A DNA stretch of 64,000 bases from positions 6,890,184 to 6,954,183 of the forward strand of contig CM024168.1 of NCBI GenBank assembly GCA_013433145.1, written 5' to 3'. Below the pieces are notes generated by a model. The model was given only the letters and a program-made list of their open reading frames with translations. It was not told the origin of the DNA and ran no database searches. This DNA comes from Ascaris suum (Eukaryota; Nematoda; Chromadorea; Rhabditida; Ascarididae). The position numbers and the translations under genes are program-made. This document shows positions 61,740 through 64,000 of the stretch, one piece after another (within the stretch, counting starts at the first letter, position 1; the number at the start of each line of letters is the position of its first letter).

Positions 61740-62635
61740 CAGACAGAGGTAACAACATAAGAAAATGAAGCAAAGTAAACCGATGAGAAGTAAAAAAGCG
61801 ATATATTTTTAGATCATCCGTGAACAGTTTGCAAAGCTTAATAAGTTTTCTACTTGATAAGTGTTCATACTCCATTGGAGAACAGTGCTGACTGAATGAA
61901 GATAGATAGAAAATGAACCCCCCTAATTTTATAGTGAAATACCGATTCACAAGAAAGCGTCCTAACCACTTCAGTAGCGAATCGCGAACAACATACGCTT
62001 GCAATGTGTGCAGAAGTTTGTTATAGCAAATGACGTCGAATACTTCACATAATCAATATTCTTTGATTCTTTAATTGAATTCGTTGTATTGTGTCCCTGT
62101 ATCACTTTGTATTCTTTCATTGAGTGCATTAACCCACTCACTCATTGACACTGTTAAATGCAAAGTGACCGATCGATCAGGCAAAAACGCTCAGTGTGTC
62201 AAGTCGAACGTCAAGTAGGCCTAATGAAGTTGTTGCTCAGTAAACAATTTGTCCTTCACAAAGAGACTGTAGTTCACAACAATCTCCATTACCTTGCATA
62301 TCGAAGAGATCAGGCTAATCGGTCGTCAGTTCTGAGCATTATTTGGAAGAGGCTTCATTAGAAAAGAAGTAATAGCCGCAGTTTCCGAACGGAAAGAAAG
62401 GAGCAGCAGGAGATAATTCGTTCGAAAATGCGGCGAAGGCAACCGAGATAATGCTGACGGTGTGCTTTATGAAGAAATGAGGTATCGCATTGAGGGTAAG
62501 CGAGATCTTATTAATTATTTTGTTCGTGGCCTTCCTCACAGATTCCGCAGTCACATTAACAGACGGCCAGCCGGTCATTGGTTCTAGAGTAGAATCCAGG
62601 AAGAAATCCGTCGCCTCTTTTGAAAACATTATAGA
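61740..62635 (-). pseudogene. Decayed non-LTR retrotransposon reverse transcriptase (CR1/jockey-like)
   Basis: Read on the minus strand, conserved RT blocks appear in order. First a VTAESVRKATNKI...NAIPHFFIKHTVSIISVAF block (62630-62450), the place of the usual GPDGIP/LK...SI region. Then RPISLISSICKVME (about 62320), AFLPDRSVTLHL (about 62180), LCEVFDVICYNKLLHTLQAY with DSLLKWLGRFLVNRY (about 62060-61935), and finally LFTDDLKIYRFFTS (about 61830), equivalent to the catalytic ADD box, here TDD. Several in-frame stops and at least one frame change show it is dead. The endonuclease part expected upstream on this strand was not found. Confidence 0.75.
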
Positions 62636-64000
62636 ATAGTCAGCGAATAAACTATGCTTGCCAGGATCGTCACAATGAAAACAAGATTAACGTCCTTCGA
62701 ATGATCAGCTTCCTGTTGATGTGCTATTTCTGGACAATATCAATCACTTTTCGGAATTATTTGCAAATTGTTTGTAACTTTGGTGGTGACCTTTTGCGCC
62801 TAGTGAGAATGCTTCCAGGCTTCTTAGTTTAGGCAACCGTTCCAAAGGTGCATGTCAGGTGCCATTCGCTGAGGATATTTGGGTAGGGTGGGGTTGTCGA
62901 TTGCACTCTCACTAACAGAGCAATAAGATTTTAACAAATCAGTGAAACGCTTATGCGTTATCTCAATATCTAAGCAATCGAACTGTCTCTGATCCAATCA
63001 CAATCTCGAAAATTTGTGTAACTGGTTGGGGGGGGGGGGGTGTAGAAAGTGATGAATTTATCATTATTCCAAAATGAATGCCGAATTCATCACTGTGTGA
63101 AAGTTTTGGCCTATGAGTGCCTCGTTTACGAGGTTCAAAATGTTAGTGAGAGGAAAACCGAACATACCGTCCATATAGATTGCGCCGTTAATCGATTACA
63201 TTGGTCCACCTGACGAAGGAACGCCTCAACGGAGCTGGAGAAACAAGCAATGTGTCTTCGTTAGAGAGGCGTTCAATTCTAACAGTAATGTATGGCACAT
63301 TGGTCGCAAACAGTGACCTATTTATGGGCTAAATAAATTCATCCGTTCCAGAGATAATACCATGGGCAGGTCGTCAAGCAACAATTAAATGGAACATTTT
63401 ATCGCAGCCAAAATCAGCATAAAACAGCTCCCACTCTAAGGGTAAGAGCACACTTCCAGCCAACGTGCCCTTGAGGTTGGAACGTAGAATTGCGACACCT
63501 CCATCTTCCTCCTTTATTGTTAGAACGCCTCACATCGGGAAACTTCGAAGGCAGACAGCATAGCAAGTAAAGAATCGGGAAATAAATCGGGCAACCGTGA
63601 TTCTGAAATGAATATCAAAAGGAGCTGCAATATCACCTAGCACTTTTGACTCCTGGAGTTTATTAAAAATGCTGTCAGCTCTGGAATAAACACATTTTAA
63701 GCCAGGGATTTTGACCGCATCGCAAAATTCACTTCATAAATAGTATTCCTCACCTCAAGCGGGGATCTATTTCTCTTGCATCTTCGGAAGAGGGGCTGTT
63801 GTGTGTGAATGAAGAGGTCATTTTTTGACGACCTTGCATCGACGATAACTCCCAGAGTTGTCTGAGAGTCAATGCCCGGAGTGCTGCACCTAATGAGTGA
63901 ATTGCAAAGAAAAACCGAATCGTCATAAATAAGAAAGTACGCAATTACCTCAGCCGCTTTCCTTCGAACGAACTCGTGGCAGAATGCTCGAGCACGCGAC
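62636..64000. other. End of window, nothing recognised
   Basis: A G13 tract lies at 63028-63040. Short minus-strand frames could be the eroded 5' part of the neighbouring retrotransposon, but no endonuclease motif was identified. Confidence 0.4.
63028..63040. repeat. Poly-G tract (G13)
   Basis: Thirteen consecutive G on the + strand. Confidence 0.95.

Overview
The window reads as intron-rich nuclear DNA from a nematode. It is AT-rich, most splice acceptors end in TTTCAG or TTTTAG, short 5' leaders sit directly behind acceptor-like sites (which suggests spliced-leader trans-splicing), and two genes belong to the pepsin inhibitor-3 (PI-3/aspin) family, which is known from nematodes. A clade V (strongylid-type) parasite would fit the long introns, but that placement is inference. 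No bacterial-type operons, rRNA genes or CRISPR arrays were seen.

Layout. 1-8.2 kb: no supported gene; a poly-C tract and one degenerate tRNA-like stretch. 8.2-28.9 kb (+): one large gene resolved here into 29 exons. Their lengths sum to 3861 nt (1286 codons plus stop), with every splice phase compatible. It encodes an orthologue of EDRF1 (erythroid differentiation-related factor 1), a conserved TPR-containing protein. 28.9-32.3 kb: nothing recognised. 32.3-35.6 kb (+): at least a first and a last exon of an unrecognised gene or genes. 35.6-38.3 kb: a (TA)57 microsatellite and a 530-bp foldback-type inverted repeat. 38.3-41.6 kb (-): a PI-3-like secreted aspartic protease inhibitor gene with five coding exons resolved. 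41.6-55.4 kb: nothing recognised. 55.4-60.0 kb (+): a second PI-3-like gene with six exons, one of which is a single base short of its expected frame. 60.2-60.9 kb: a 688-bp element bounded by 26-bp inverted repeats. 61.7-62.6 kb (-): a decayed non-LTR (CR1/jockey-like) reverse transcriptase. 62.6-64 kb: nothing recognised.

The two PI-3 genes are transcribed away from each other, about 14 kb apart. They share exon order, phase-0 introns and a 34-codon exon for the first repeat, so they are most simply a divergent duplicate pair. Both models need one extra base to be fully open: in exon 5 of the + strand copy, and near the proposed start of the - strand copy. This is either consensus indel error or early decay. 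Runs of 13-21 G or C occur eight times, three of them in EDRF1 introns.
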